A stretch of 37,971 bases of DNA from positions 1-37,971 of IMG/VR virus record IMGVR_UViG_3300017764_000020. One strand, 5' to 3'. This DNA is from a virus. The number at the start of each line of letters is the position of its first letter. Position 1 is the first letter of the stretch. Of the stretch, positions 17,846-25,501 are shown in pieces. A program made the position numbers and the translations under genes. The notes under the pieces were generated by a model. It did no database searches and was not told the origin of the DNA. It saw nothing but the letters and a program-made list of their open reading frames with translations.

Positions 17846-18281
17846 TAGCTTCTGACTTTCTTAACTTTAGGTCTATATAGCTCATTATATCACGATAATT
17901 CCAACAATGCTCAATTTTTGTAAAAAGTTTACTGTCTATTCTATCTAAATCCATGCCGAACGTGAGTAACCTATTTAAATCATCCCAGCAATTACTTCCT
18001 GGCTCGTCAAACAAGAATATTTTTTTATCGTCCTCTACTTCTGTTTTTTCAAGCGTATGAAGTGCAGAGAAAATATTAGAAATTCCTAAAGTGTCCCAAC
18101 CTATAAAAACAATATAGTCTGAAGATTTTATTACGGTCTCTGTAACTGACTGTCTAGTCTTTACCTCAACTCCTTCTTTTTCAGTTAAAACCTGCTCTAA
18201 GTGTACAGCCATTTTATTTAGGTCAGAAACTGTGTCAACAGATTTTGTTTTTATAATAGTAACAGAGATTTTAGAAGGCAT
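17814..18281 (-). CDS. Unknown protein with Rossmann-like pattern, 155 residues
   Basis: Alternating hydrophobic strands and helices (KISVTIIKTKSVDTVSDLNK, SDYIVFIGWDTLGISNIFSA, KKIFLFDEPGSNCWDDLNRL) suggest a small alpha/beta Rossmann-like fold, loosely recalling nucleotide-binding or LOG-like proteins. The glycine-rich active-site motif of LOG proteins is absent, so no enzyme name is given. It is the first gene of the long minus-strand structural block and has a GTTTAAAG octamer 21 bases before its ATG (context AACTATG). It overlaps the next gene by 32 bases. Confidence 0.55.
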   Translation of the reverse strand: MPSKISVTIIKTKSVDTVSDLNKMAVHLEQVLTEKEGVEVKTRQSVTETVIKSSDYIVFIGWDTLGISNIFSALHTLEKTEVEDDKKIFLFDEPGSNCWDDLNRLLTFGMDLDRIDSKLFTKIEHCWNYRDIMSYIDLKLRKSEANANPGDSSAV

Positions 18282-18302
18282 AGTTTCAAATTTGCTACAA
18301 AG

Positions 18303-18310
18303 CTTTAAAC
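18303..18310 (-). promoter_or_regulatory. GTTTAAAG octamer starting the minus-strand block
   Basis: It is located in the 62-base divergent region, 21 bases before the ATG at 18281, and is followed after 5 bases by TAGCAAATTTG. With the plus-strand copy at 18316 it forms an outward-facing pair separated by 5 bases. Confidence 0.6.
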
Positions 18311-18315
18311 TTAAA

Positions 18316-18323
18316 GTTTAAAG
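18316..18323 (+). promoter_or_regulatory. GTTTAAAG octamer starting the plus-strand 1299-residue operon
   Basis: This is the outward-facing partner of the copy at 18303. It lies 20 bases before the ATG at 18344, and a second overlapping GTTTAAAA follows at 18323-18330. The whole stretch 18303-18330 is made of TTTAAA-type repeats. Confidence 0.6.
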
Positions 18324-18343
18324 TTTAAAAAAAGCGTGCGGAT

Positions 18344-21300
18344 ATGCTAACTGCATTAACTCAACAACAAGCGAACGCCATCGCTTCAAATCTTTCTTTC
18401 GTGGTAGATCAAGCTCTTAACGCGTATGAGCAAACGCAAGGAGAAATAGAAATAAGTGCTAAGAGAAAGGCTTATAAAAAATTATACGTCGATTTACTCG
18501 GTAACGTACTAAATAGGATATTAGAAGAAAAACCTTCGTCTATAATTCCTTTATATAATCAGTTAGCTTTCACGCTAGTGGAGCTAGGATTTAATGTTAC
18601 TCTATTTGTAACTATACTGGTGTACTGTCAAGAGGTTTTATTTCAATCTATAGCGCAAAGCGGTGGCAGAAACGCTCAGTTAGAAAATTATATAGAAAGG
18701 TACATATCTGAAATTATAAAACAGATTACCCAAGAAAAATTATTTCAAAAGGGACTAAAGTCAGATCAGCTTATTCAATTAGTAGAAGAATATGCTCCGT
18801 CGTTTACTATAGAAAGAGAGGAGTACTTTAAAGACGAGATTTCAGAAAGAGTCTTGCATACCTTAATTCCTGAGTACCTTTACTGGGAATATCAAAAAGA
18901 ACAATACAAAGAGGGCACTTCTTTTAGCACAAAAAGACTTACTATATATAATAAAAGAGTATACTCTTTGAATCAAGGTATAAGCCAACCGACGTTTTGG
19001 GATTTTAATAAAGAAGAATGGGCAGAGTTTAATTCAAAATTTTTATCCAAAAAAGAAAGATTTTTAGATAAATTAAAAAACAACGCTGAGGTATATGTAA
19101 ACCAAGTTCTTACTAACTCAAAAGATATTAACGGTATTATATCAGATTCTGAAATAAAAGAAGTAAAGAGCTCGCTCACCTACGACGAAAAAGATCTTGG
19201 CCTTACATTTGCTGGTAAAGGAAAAGCGGTGCTAACAAATATTCTTTCACTAAAAGCAACGGTAAACTACTTTGGAGGGTACGAAGGATCTCCCATTGGA
19301 GATGTGGATTTTATTGCTAATTTTTGTGAAAAATTCTATGCAAGCTTATATGGTAGAGTTGCCAACACAGGTTTTGACGGAGAAGAAGGCGTAAGTCTCT
19401 TTGGAAGGTTTAACTCTCTTTTTCTTTCTGAAGAAAAAACAAACAAAATCGCTGGGTTGAATTTCTTAAATAATTTCAAGTCTTTAAGATCTTTCAAGCA
19501 AAAATTAAAACTTCCTGAAAGTACCTTAATAGAAGATAAGCCCGGTGAAGAAAACATTAAGATTATCAGTTATAATCCCATTTACGCTAAGTATAAGGAT
19601 GGCATAGAAGATAAATATACGTACAAAAATCCCAATCCGTACTCTGATGAAGCTGACGTTGACATTGTTTTATTTGGAATAGAGAGACTTTTATCGCTTA
19701 CAAATTTTGTTGCAGACGCTATTGACAGCCTTAACTCCTCATTAACAAAAGAAGGTCTGTTACCAGGATATGAAGGTTATGGTCCTATATCTATTGAAAT
19801 TGCAGAACTTGGAAACGTATTTATTCCCACAAGAGTTCTTGCAGAAGACTATCAAGGCTCTAAAGTCTTGCCAGGATTCAATGGCATGCTTTCTTACTTG
19901 TTAAGCTCTTATAGAAGGCTGTCAGACGTTTTATATCGCCCGCCATTAACCTCGGAGTCACTCACAGAGATCGCCTCTTGGGCTAGGAAAATTCAATTTA
20001 ATCTAGAGCAGCTGAACTCTGGTATAGAAGGCATTGGGTACCTTCCAGGAAGTTTTGTACCAGATATTTCCTTCAAATTTTCTATTCTTGAAAAGAACGA
20101 ATTAGCTAATCAGCTGAGATCTTTGAGCTTCCAAGAAGGAGAAATTGACTTGTTTTTATCTGCTGAATCTTTTGAAGATTTGCTATTAAAGTTTGCTCCA
20201 ATAACGGACTCTAAAGACCAAATCTCTTTCTTCAGAGCTTATGAGTTATCTCAGCTAATCTACGAGTATGGTGGGGAAAGCGCAATAGATAGCTATATTA
20301 ACTATCTCTACTTACAAGACGAAAATAACTTAGTAAATATATTAAATTTTGCTGTTAAAAATAAAAGCTCAGCGGTTATCTTTAACGAGAGCAAGTATGG
20401 GAAGCTAATTGGTTTGCTTATTAATCTCACTTTTGCAATTAATCCAGACCAACTGCAAGTCTTCAAAAAATATTTATCTGGAAACTATTTAGACCTGTTT
20501 GAGTCTATTTCTTATCTATTGCAAAATAAAGAAACAAATATGCTTCTAGACAAGGATAAAATTAACCTTTTAAAACCCATCACTGAATCTTTAATTTATG
20601 GGCAATCCGTCTTTGGTTACAACTCAAATTCAATAGACTATATGACCGCTAATGAAAATGCTCCTTTAGCCCTAAAGCAGTGGTCTAAGCTTATAGACAA
20701 AAACTTAGGAGGAGCATCAACTAATCTTATTCAGAATTTGTTTGATAAAAGCAACGGTCTAACACCTAAAGAGCTAATTTCTATTTTAAATACTAAAGAC
20801 GCTAGAGGTCATAATGAATATGAACAGCTAATAGATGGGTATAGTGGGGGAAGATTAACAAAAGTAATTAATTATGGATATTTAAGTGGGGTTTTGCAAA
20901 AACTTAGTTACTACTCTAATTCTTATCAAGTTCCTAATTTCTTTATATCTCCAGAAAATCCTATCGAGCTGGGTTCTCTTGTCTTTTTAGTTCAAAATCT
21001 ATCAACTCTTTTAGATATAACAACTACAAGCTTTGTTAATTCTTTAGACTATAAGTTTGGCCAAAATGATATTGGGTTATACCCCTTTGAAAATATAGTT
21101 AATGCTCAAAATAAAAAGCCAGAAGAGTTCTTTAAAATAATCAAAGGCCTTATTCCTGTAGACGGAGACCTTACTAATATAGGAAGTCCCAAAGTTGATG
21201 GCCTAGCAGAAATCTTTAATTCTCCGGGTATAGGTAATTCTCCTGTTCCAGAGTCTATACCTAGAGAAAAATCTATTACGCCAGAGCAGGCTAATTTATT

Positions 21301-22243
21301 CTCTCCTCAGATTAAAGAAAATTTTTCTTTTATAGCTAATAAGGAGAGTTCTAGTATTACTGCAGCTGATATTATCAGCAAGTTTGTTACATTTGCAAAA
21401 GATCATAAGTCTCTCATAGAGGCTAATTCTGAAGATTTTAGAGATCCTTCTTCTCTTTCTCCGTACAGAAATATCAATAATATCTCTGAAAAAAGATCAA
21501 ATATACTAGATAACGAAGTAACCAGTACCTTGAGTGCAGAAAATGCCGGGACGATAGAAAGAGTTGCAGAGATAAAAATTCCATCGACGTATCCTCAAGA
21601 AACTAAGGTTCAAGAAAAAATAAAAAACTCTGTGGCTGATGGACTAATTTCAGAAAAGTTAATTGAAAAATTTAGTCCTTTAGAATCGTGCAAAAAATTT
21701 GGCGGAAGTAAATGTGAATCTAGAGTAGAAAGTAACGTAAACTCTTGTAGTACTGCAATTAATAAGTCTATACTCTCCCAAAGAGATACAACTTCTTTCT
21801 CTCCTATAAATAATAACTCTATTATTATAGATAGGCCCTACGGCTCTTTTTCTGAACTGAAACCCGAGGCTTTATTCCTACCCTACAGCGCCAACAATAA
21901 ACCCGCATACTTCAAGCTTTTAGGAAACGATCTAAAGATTAGTGATAAGGGAATACCTATTCAAAAGGAAATAAAAACAGATCCTGTAATTTTCTTAAAA
22001 AGAGAAGAAGAGGAAGCTAACGAGTCTTTATACGCCTCCTACTATAACACAGAATATGGGCTTATTGAGTCCATTAAGGGAGGCTTTGAAAAAGATGACT
22101 CTTTTAAGTGCTCTTTATTAGAGGACCCATATGCCCATCTTGCCTGTATGAACCTGCTAAAATGTAAAAGATTTAAGAGAGGGCCGGGCGGCAAATTTTT
22201 AAATTTCTGTCCTAAAACTCTTTCTGGAGGCCTATTCAAATGA
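18344..22243 (+). CDS. Very large unknown protein, 1299 residues, cysteine cluster at C-terminus
   Basis: I do not recognise this protein. It is AT-rich in codon use compared with the capsid genes, and mostly helical in the first 250 residues (start MLTALTQQQANAIASNLSFV). A long mixed region rich in Leu, Asn, Ser and Lys follows. The last 175 residues hold seven cysteines, in LESCKKFGGSKCESRVE, NSCST, FKCSLLEDPYAHLACMNLLK then CKRF, and FLNFCPK, ending in a Gly/Lys tail. There are only two cysteines elsewhere. A metal-binding or disulphide-linked C-terminus is possible. It is first in an operon with an LRR protein (4-base ATGA overlap) and a coiled-coil structural protein. It could be a tape measure, neck or baseplate-related virion protein, or an ejected internal protein. 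None of these is shown by motif. Confidence 0.6.
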   Translation: MLTALTQQQANAIASNLSFVVDQALNAYEQTQGEIEISAKRKAYKKLYVDLLGNVLNRILEEKPSSIIPLYNQLAFTLVELGFNVTLFVTILVYCQEVLFQSIAQSGGRNAQLENYIERYISEIIKQITQEKLFQKGLKSDQLIQLVEEYAPSFTIEREEYFKDEISERVLHTLIPEYLYWEYQKEQYKEGTSFSTKRLTIYNKRVYSLNQGISQPTFWDFNKEEWAEFNSKFLSKKERFLDKLKNNAEVYVNQVLTNSKDINGIISDSEIKEVKSSLTYDEKDLGLTFAGKGKAVLTNILSLKATVNYFGGYEGSPIGDVDFIANFCEKFYASLYGRVANTGFDGEEGVSLFGRFNSLFLSEEKTNKIAGLNFLNNFKSLRSFKQKLKLPESTLIEDKPGEENIKIISYNPIYAKYKDGIEDKYTYKNPNPYSDEADVDIVLFGIERLLSLTNFVADAIDSLNSSLTKEGLLPGYEGYGPISIEIAELGNVFIPTRVLAEDYQGSKVLPGFNGMLSYLLSSYRRLSDVLYRPPLTSESLTEIASWARKIQFNLEQLNSGIEGIGYLPGSFVPDISFKFSILEKNELANQLRSLSFQEGEIDLFLSAESFEDLLLKFAPITDSKDQISFFRAYELSQLIYEYGGESAIDSYINYLYLQDENNLVNILNFAVKNKSSAVIFNESKYGKLIGLLINLTFAINPDQLQVFKKYLSGNYLDLFESISYLLQNKETNMLLDKDKINLLKPITESLIYGQSVFGYNSNSIDYMTANENAPLALKQWSKLIDKNLGGASTNLIQNLFDKSNGLTPKELISILNTKDARGHNEYEQLIDGYSGGRLTKVINYGYLSGVLQKLSYYSNSYQVPNFFISPENPIELGSLVFLVQNLSTLLDITTTSFVNSLDYKFGQNDIGLYPFENIVNAQNKKPEEFFKIIKGLIPVDGDLTNIGSPKVDGLAEIFNSPGIGNSPVPESIPREKSITPEQANLFSPQIKENFSFIANKESSSITAADIISKFVTFAKDHKSLIEANSEDFRDPSSLSPYRNINNISEKRSNILDNEVTSTLSAENAGTIERVAEIKIPSTYPQETKVQEKIKNSVADGLISEKLIEKFSPLESCKKFGGSKCESRVESNVNSCSTAINKSILSQRDTTSFSPINNNSIIIDRPYGSFSELKPEALFLPYSANNKPAYFKLLGNDLKISDKGIPIQKEIKTDPVIFLKREEEEANESLYASYYNTEYGLIESIKGGFEKDDSFKCSLLEDPYAHLACMNLLKCKRFKRGPGGKFLNFCPKTLSGGLFK

Positions 22244-23064
22244 GAATATCTACGAGTTTTTTAATTGACTCTAAAGACGTAAAGATTTTATCTTTTAATA
22301 AATCTCAAAGATCATCTTTTAATTACGTTAAATTTTTTGACGAAGAAGAGATATCTTCTGACGAAGCGTATTTGTACAAACAAAAAACTAATTCTATGGT
22401 AGTATCCATAGACACAAATTCTCCGCAACCAATTAAAGAATTTAAGCTTACAAACCAAAATATTTTAACTTGGGATGACCTGTGGATAGAAGAAGATAGC
22501 ACGTACAGTGTAGATCCAAAAATAGAGGTGATGAATTTACAAAGAAACTCTTTGCTCTATGCTAATTTTAACTTAAAAAGAAGCTATTTAAAAAATTTAA
22601 ATTTAGAAGGAAACTCTGATTTAAAATCTTTTGTGGCGACAGAGCTAGAAAATTTAGAAGTTTTAAATTTAAATGATTGCTTAAGCTTAGAAGTAATTAA
22701 CTTGGGATACTCTAAAAATATCAAAGTATTAAGTTTAAAGAATTGTAGACTTACAGAAGAAGCTATGGAGAGGGCGTTATTTTCTTTTACGCCTACACTA
22801 ACATCTTCTTCAAATATTATACCCGGAACCATTCCGCCCTTTAGAAAGAATTATTCCACTATGATAGATCTACGTGGAAATGATATCAACTGGGGGAATA
22901 CTAGGATTGCTTCTAAAATAAGATTATTAGTCACTAATAACTGGCTTGTTTTATGGGATAATCCCCCTCCTACGAGTATAATACCGATACAAATGTACGC
23001 ATTCTTCCCTAAGAATATTAAAGAAACGCAAATTAATCAACACTATGGCAGACCTTCGATCTAG
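22240..23064 (+). CDS. Leucine-rich-repeat protein, 274 residues
   Basis: Residues about 95-182 contain four consecutive 22-23-residue leucine-rich repeats (IEVMNLQRNS..., LKNLNLEGNS..., LEVLNLNDCL..., IKVLSLKNCR...) and a fifth partial unit at TMIDLRGNDINWG. LRR solenoids bind proteins or other macromolecules. The N-terminal 90 residues are charged and of unknown fold. The C-terminus is aromatic and Pro-rich (WLVLWDNPPPTSIIPIQMYA). The start overlaps the preceding stop as ATGA and its own end overlaps the next gene by 20 bases, so it is co-translated with the 1299-residue protein and may be its partner. A virion adhesin or assembly factor is plausible. The family is visible, the role is not. 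Confidence 0.65.
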   Translation: MRISTSFLIDSKDVKILSFNKSQRSSFNYVKFFDEEEISSDEAYLYKQKTNSMVVSIDTNSPQPIKEFKLTNQNILTWDDLWIEEDSTYSVDPKIEVMNLQRNSLLYANFNLKRSYLKNLNLEGNSDLKSFVATELENLEVLNLNDCLSLEVINLGYSKNIKVLSLKNCRLTEEAMERALFSFTPTLTSSSNIIPGTIPPFRKNYSTMIDLRGNDINWGNTRIASKIRLLVTNNWLVLWDNPPPTSIIPIQMYAFFPKNIKETQINQHYGRPSI

Positions 23065-23983
23065 ATTTATTGAAGATTACGCCGGAGGATTGTTAAATGT
23101 CTCCAGGCAAGAATTGGCCAGCACAGGAGAAGTGCTTTCTCAAGATGGGCTACTTTCTGACTCCACTCTATTTGTAGAAGATGGATCAGGCACAAAAAGT
23201 GGGCTGATGCTTGGCACTTCTTTATGTGAAGTTGTTGACCCAACAACGGACCAGGGAGCGGTAAACGTCAGATTCGCAAATAGGACTTACGCTGGGATCA
23301 GAGACTTAAAAATATTTTCTACAGCAATTGCCTCTGCGCAAGCAGCATTGGCAGATGCTTCTTCCTCCTCTATTACAAATTTAGAGAACGCTTTCGAGTT
23401 ATTGGAAGACTCCGTTTCTACTATCGCAAATAGCTTTGATTCTAGATCTGACCAGGTAGATTCCAAACTTTCTAGAATTGACGATTTAACCGCGGTAGAG
23501 ACTAGTTTGACAGAAGTACTTGCTGAGCAGTCCGCTCTATCAGATAAAAACCAAGTAAACGCTGATTCTATCGAAGATATCTACAAGCGAGTTAGAAAAG
23601 TAAATAATCTTGCGCTATCAGCGTTTAATAGCTTTGGTAGCGTTGTTTCTATCTCGGTTCTTTCATCTGCTAATACTAGTAGGACTGCCGGTAATTACGA
23701 TATAGATAATTTATCTGGAAGCAACGGATCTGATTTAGATTTAACAATATCTGTAGATGTAAATGGCTTAGCTTCTATAACCTCTATAGATGACACCGGA
23801 GCAAACTTCTTAGAAGGAGAAACTGTTACTATTCCAGATTCTGACCTTGGAAACGGAGGAGCTGAAGATCTCAGACTAAGAGTTAGTCAGGTTTCAGAAA
23901 ATATAACAGACTTAAATAAAATAGTACCTCAAATTAAAGACTTAATAAGCAAAGTTAATGAAATAATCACAGCTTTTGCTTAG
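23045..23983 (+). CDS. Coiled-coil virion structural protein, 312 residues
   Basis: The N-terminal part (MADLRSRFIEDYAGGLLNVS) is followed by long helices (about 95-205), including NLENAFELLEDSVSTIANSF and VETSLTEVLAEQSALSDKNQ, that look like a coiled coil. A beta-rich insert (about 210-280) reads AGNYDIDNLSGSNGSDLDLT, SVDVNGLASITSIDDTGANF and LEGETVTIPDSDLGNGGAED. This is a small module I recognise from cyanophage tail structural proteins, with a GxYxv...G.G..l...V...G.v..v.....G..f..G..vti pattern. A C-terminal helix follows. A fibre or baseplate component is likely. It begins inside the end of the LRR gene (context CACTATG), and its TAG stop lies in the loop of a hairpin shared with the converging gene. 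Confidence 0.65.
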   Translation: MADLRSRFIEDYAGGLLNVSRQELASTGEVLSQDGLLSDSTLFVEDGSGTKSGLMLGTSLCEVVDPTTDQGAVNVRFANRTYAGIRDLKIFSTAIASAQAALADASSSSITNLENAFELLEDSVSTIANSFDSRSDQVDSKLSRIDDLTAVETSLTEVLAEQSALSDKNQVNADSIEDIYKRVRKVNNLALSAFNSFGSVVSISVLSSANTSRTAGNYDIDNLSGSNGSDLDLTISVDVNGLASITSIDDTGANFLEGETVTIPDSDLGNGGAEDLRLRVSQVSENITDLNKIVPQIKDLISKVNEIITAFA

Positions 23984-23990
23984 GCAAAAG
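23973..23990. terminator. Bidirectional hairpin across two converging stop codons
   Basis: A perfect 7-base inverted repeat (CTTTTGC / GCAAAAG) flanks the 4-base loop TTAG at 23980-23983. The loop is exactly the overlap of the plus-strand TAG stop and the minus-strand TAA stop. On the plus strand TTTCTT follows. It probably ends transcription from both sides, but the stem is AT-rich and the U-tracts are short. Confidence 0.55.
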
Positions 23991-24324
23991 TTTCTTGGAG
24001 AATTGCTCTTTCTAGTCTTACGGAGTATAAAGGTCCTATTTTTTTAAATATAATAAATATTATTCCTTCTTCTTTGTCTTTTTCTGTAGGTAGGAGTTGG
24101 TCTGTTACACTGTCCAAAGTATCTTTACCTCCAAGCATTTCGCTAATATCATCTTTATCGAACATCCAAGTAATATCGCTATTGTCTTTAGTCGCAACAT
24201 ACAAGGCAATAGGACCTCCATCTTGAGCGATTTTTTTGAACATAGGAGTAAGCTCTTTCTCATCACGAGAAAGATTTTCAAAAATAGATTTTATCTTTTT
24301 TCGATCTTGTGGACTTTCAAACAT
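23980..24324 (-). CDS. Unknown small protein, 114 residues
   Basis: I do not recognise this protein. It starts MFESPQDRKKIKSIFENLSR, has a charged helical N-terminus, a central alpha/beta part (GGPIALYVATKDNSDITWMF) and a C-terminal strand-helix (GIIFIIFKKIGPLYSVRLER). Its ATG overlaps the TAA stop of the dCMP deaminase gene (TAATG), so it is translationally coupled to a nucleotide-metabolism enzyme. Its own stop overlaps that of the converging structural gene. Size and coupling suggest an early regulatory or metabolic accessory role, but nothing in the sequence shows it. Confidence 0.55.
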   Translation of the reverse strand: MFESPQDRKKIKSIFENLSRDEKELTPMFKKIAQDGGPIALYVATKDNSDITWMFDKDDISEMLGGKDTLDSVTDQLLPTEKDKEEGIIFIIFKKIGPLYSVRLERAILQETFA

Positions 24325-24731
24325 TACATTTTTTCTACGTTAACGCCTAATTTTCTTAGTACGTTTATACCATCTCCAATGCGGTACTCATTTCTATAGT
24401 ATACAGTTTTAATACCGCTTTGTGCAATCATTTTAGAGCAATCTGGACAAGGACTGTGAGTGCAAAATAGCTCGGACTTATCAATTGATTCTGAAGACTT
24501 AGCCATTTTTATAAGAGCATTCTGTTCGGCGTGAAGAACAAAGGGATTTGTACTGCCATCTTCTAGTTCGCAGCAATTAGTGTGAAAACCAGACGGTGTA
24601 CCGTTCCAGCCATGCGCCAAGATACTTCCGTTTTTAACCACAATTGCTCCTACTTTTAATTTAGTACAATTTGAAACCTGGGCAAAAAGTTCAGCTGTTT
24701 TCATATATGCTTCTTTTATTTCTGGTTTCAT
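24324..24731 (-). CDS. dCMP deaminase
   Basis: This 135-residue protein is a zinc-dependent deoxycytidylate deaminase, which converts dCMP to dUMP, the precursor for thymidylate synthesis during phage DNA replication. The zinc and catalytic motifs are complete: VLHAEQNAL (His ligand and catalytic Glu, residues about 67-75) and SPCPDCSKMI (two Cys ligands, about 93-102). The N-terminal VGAIVVKNGSILAHGWNGTP segment is the expected strand and loop, and an NCCELEDGS segment lies before the HAE motif as in phage and bacterial dCMP deaminases. It is about 50-60 residues shorter than the T4 enzyme (193 residues). The upstream 30 bases have an extended -10 promoter sequence rather than the GTTTAAAG octamer, and the start context is GACTATG. 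Confidence 0.93.
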   Translation of the reverse strand: MKPEIKEAYMKTAELFAQVSNCTKLKVGAIVVKNGSILAHGWNGTPSGFHTNCCELEDGSTNPFVLHAEQNALIKMAKSSESIDKSELFCTHSPCPDCSKMIAQSGIKTVYYRNEYRIGDGINVLRKLGVNVEKM

Positions 24732-24752
24732 AGTCTTAGTATATCTGACTAT

Positions 24753-24761
24753 ATTATATCA
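24753..24761 (-). promoter_or_regulatory. Putative extended -10 promoter before dCMP deaminase
   Basis: On the minus strand the 30-base gap holds TGATATAAT, a perfect extended -10 element (TGnTATAAT) for the bacterial housekeeping sigma factor, 21 bases before the ATG. No good -35 box is seen at the usual distance. The GTTTAAAG octamer is absent here. Confidence 0.4.
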
Positions 24762-25022
24762 TTAAATAGGCTTATGTTTGATATCTTTAATACCTTGTTC
24801 TTCTTTTAGGTACTTTTTATACGCCTCAAAATGCCGCATGTCCTCTTCACCTAAAAAAACTTTACCGGTTTTAAATGGCCGAACCCTCTTCTTCTCTGCG
24901 GGTTTTTCTTCAACCTCACTCGGCTCGGGGTCCGTAAAAAAGTTCTCGAGCTCTTCTTGAGGGATTTTTGACGGAGTTTCGTCTTTAGTCAGCTTGCTTA
25001 GCCTTGCTTTTCTAGTAGTCAT
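24762..25022 (-). CDS. Unknown charged protein, about 86 residues
   Basis: A longer reading from 25058 is possible. The ATG at 25022 (MTTRKARLSKLTKDETPSKI) is chosen because it overlaps the upstream TGA stop as ATGA, the usual coupling arrangement in this window. The product is highly charged and probably disordered in its first half (EELENFFTDPEPSEVEEKPA) with a helical C-terminus (EEDMRHFEAYKKYLKEEQGI). No family is recognised. It lies between the Cys/Arg-tailed 133-residue protein and dCMP deaminase. Confidence 0.5.
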   Translation of the reverse strand: MTTRKARLSKLTKDETPSKIPQEELENFFTDPEPSEVEEKPAEKKRVRPFKTGKVFLGEEDMRHFEAYKKYLKEEQGIKDIKHKPI

Positions 25023-25420
25023 ATTCTTCTTCTCTTGCAACTTGAGCACCCAGCCCAACCCTGCACTCTAGAAGGCCCGGGGTACTGAGTACCAGGAGCG
25101 TCTCCCGTGGGACTTACTTCGTAAAGGCCTGGAGCAAGAGTCGAGGCATTTTTTGTCTTGGCTTTTTCTGTCCAGTTTTGCCATCCCCACATGTCTTCTG
25201 AGCCGTATACGTGAGGATTTTGTTCTGTGTCTTGTGCCATTATTCTTCGTGTGTTGTACTGAGGGCCTTGATTGACTCTGTTAGAGCTTCTTAAATATCT
25301 TTCTTGAGCTAGTGCTTGTTTGACATAATCATTGTTTTGAGTAGGTCTTGCTCTATAGTCCGAATTTGTACGAGATTCAGTCCAATGCCCGTACGGAGAA
25401 CTTGAAGAATTTATTGCCAT
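25019..25420 (-). CDS. Unknown protein with CxxC-Arg tail, 133 residues
   Basis: The protein is low in hydrophobic residues and rich in Ser, Asn, Arg, Gln and Tyr, suggesting disorder, with a Trp-rich middle (DMWGWQNWTEK). It ends in WAGCSSCKRRRI, a CxxC pair beside a basic tail that might bind metal or nucleic acid. No family is recognised. It is the first gene of a four-gene minus-strand cluster and has a GTTTAAAG octamer 21 bases before the ATG. Purine-rich AGAAGAGA lies just before the start and may serve as ribosome-binding site. Confidence 0.55.
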   Translation of the reverse strand: MAINSSSSPYGHWTESRTNSDYRARPTQNNDYVKQALAQERYLRSSNRVNQGPQYNTRRIMAQDTEQNPHVYGSEDMWGWQNWTEKAKTKNASTLAPGLYEVSPTGDAPGTQYPGPSRVQGWAGCSSCKRRRI

Positions 25421-25441
25421 ATCTTATCTCTTCTAAGATGT

Positions 25442-25449
25442 CTTTAAAC
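25442..25449 (-). promoter_or_regulatory. GTTTAAAG octamer starting the 133-residue / deaminase cluster
   Basis: The octamer lies 21 bases before the ATG at 25420 and is followed after 6 bases by TAGAAGAGA. It forms an outward-facing pair with the plus-strand copy at 25467 in the 81-base divergent region. Confidence 0.6.
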
Positions 25450-25466
25450 AAAAAATCAAAATTAAG

Positions 25467-25474
25467 GTTTAAAG
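25467..25474 (+). promoter_or_regulatory. GTTTAAAG octamer starting the small-gene trio
   Basis: The octamer lies 27 bases before the ATG at 25502. The spacer contains TATATATAAT, so a sigma-70-like -10 box is also possible here about 13 bases after the octamer. Confidence 0.6.
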
Positions 25475-25501
25475 AAAGTTACGTATATATAATCACAAAC
25501 C

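Noticed and set aside
17814-18281. LOG-like (lysine decarboxylase family) assignment for the 155-residue protein
   Set aside because: The strand pattern is suggestive, but the glycine-rich PGGxGTxxE motif of that family is missing.
18344-22243. Tape measure assignment for the 1299-residue protein
   Set aside because: It lacks the long continuous helical repeats, hydrophobic central segment and regular aromatic spacing usual for tape measures; length alone is not enough.
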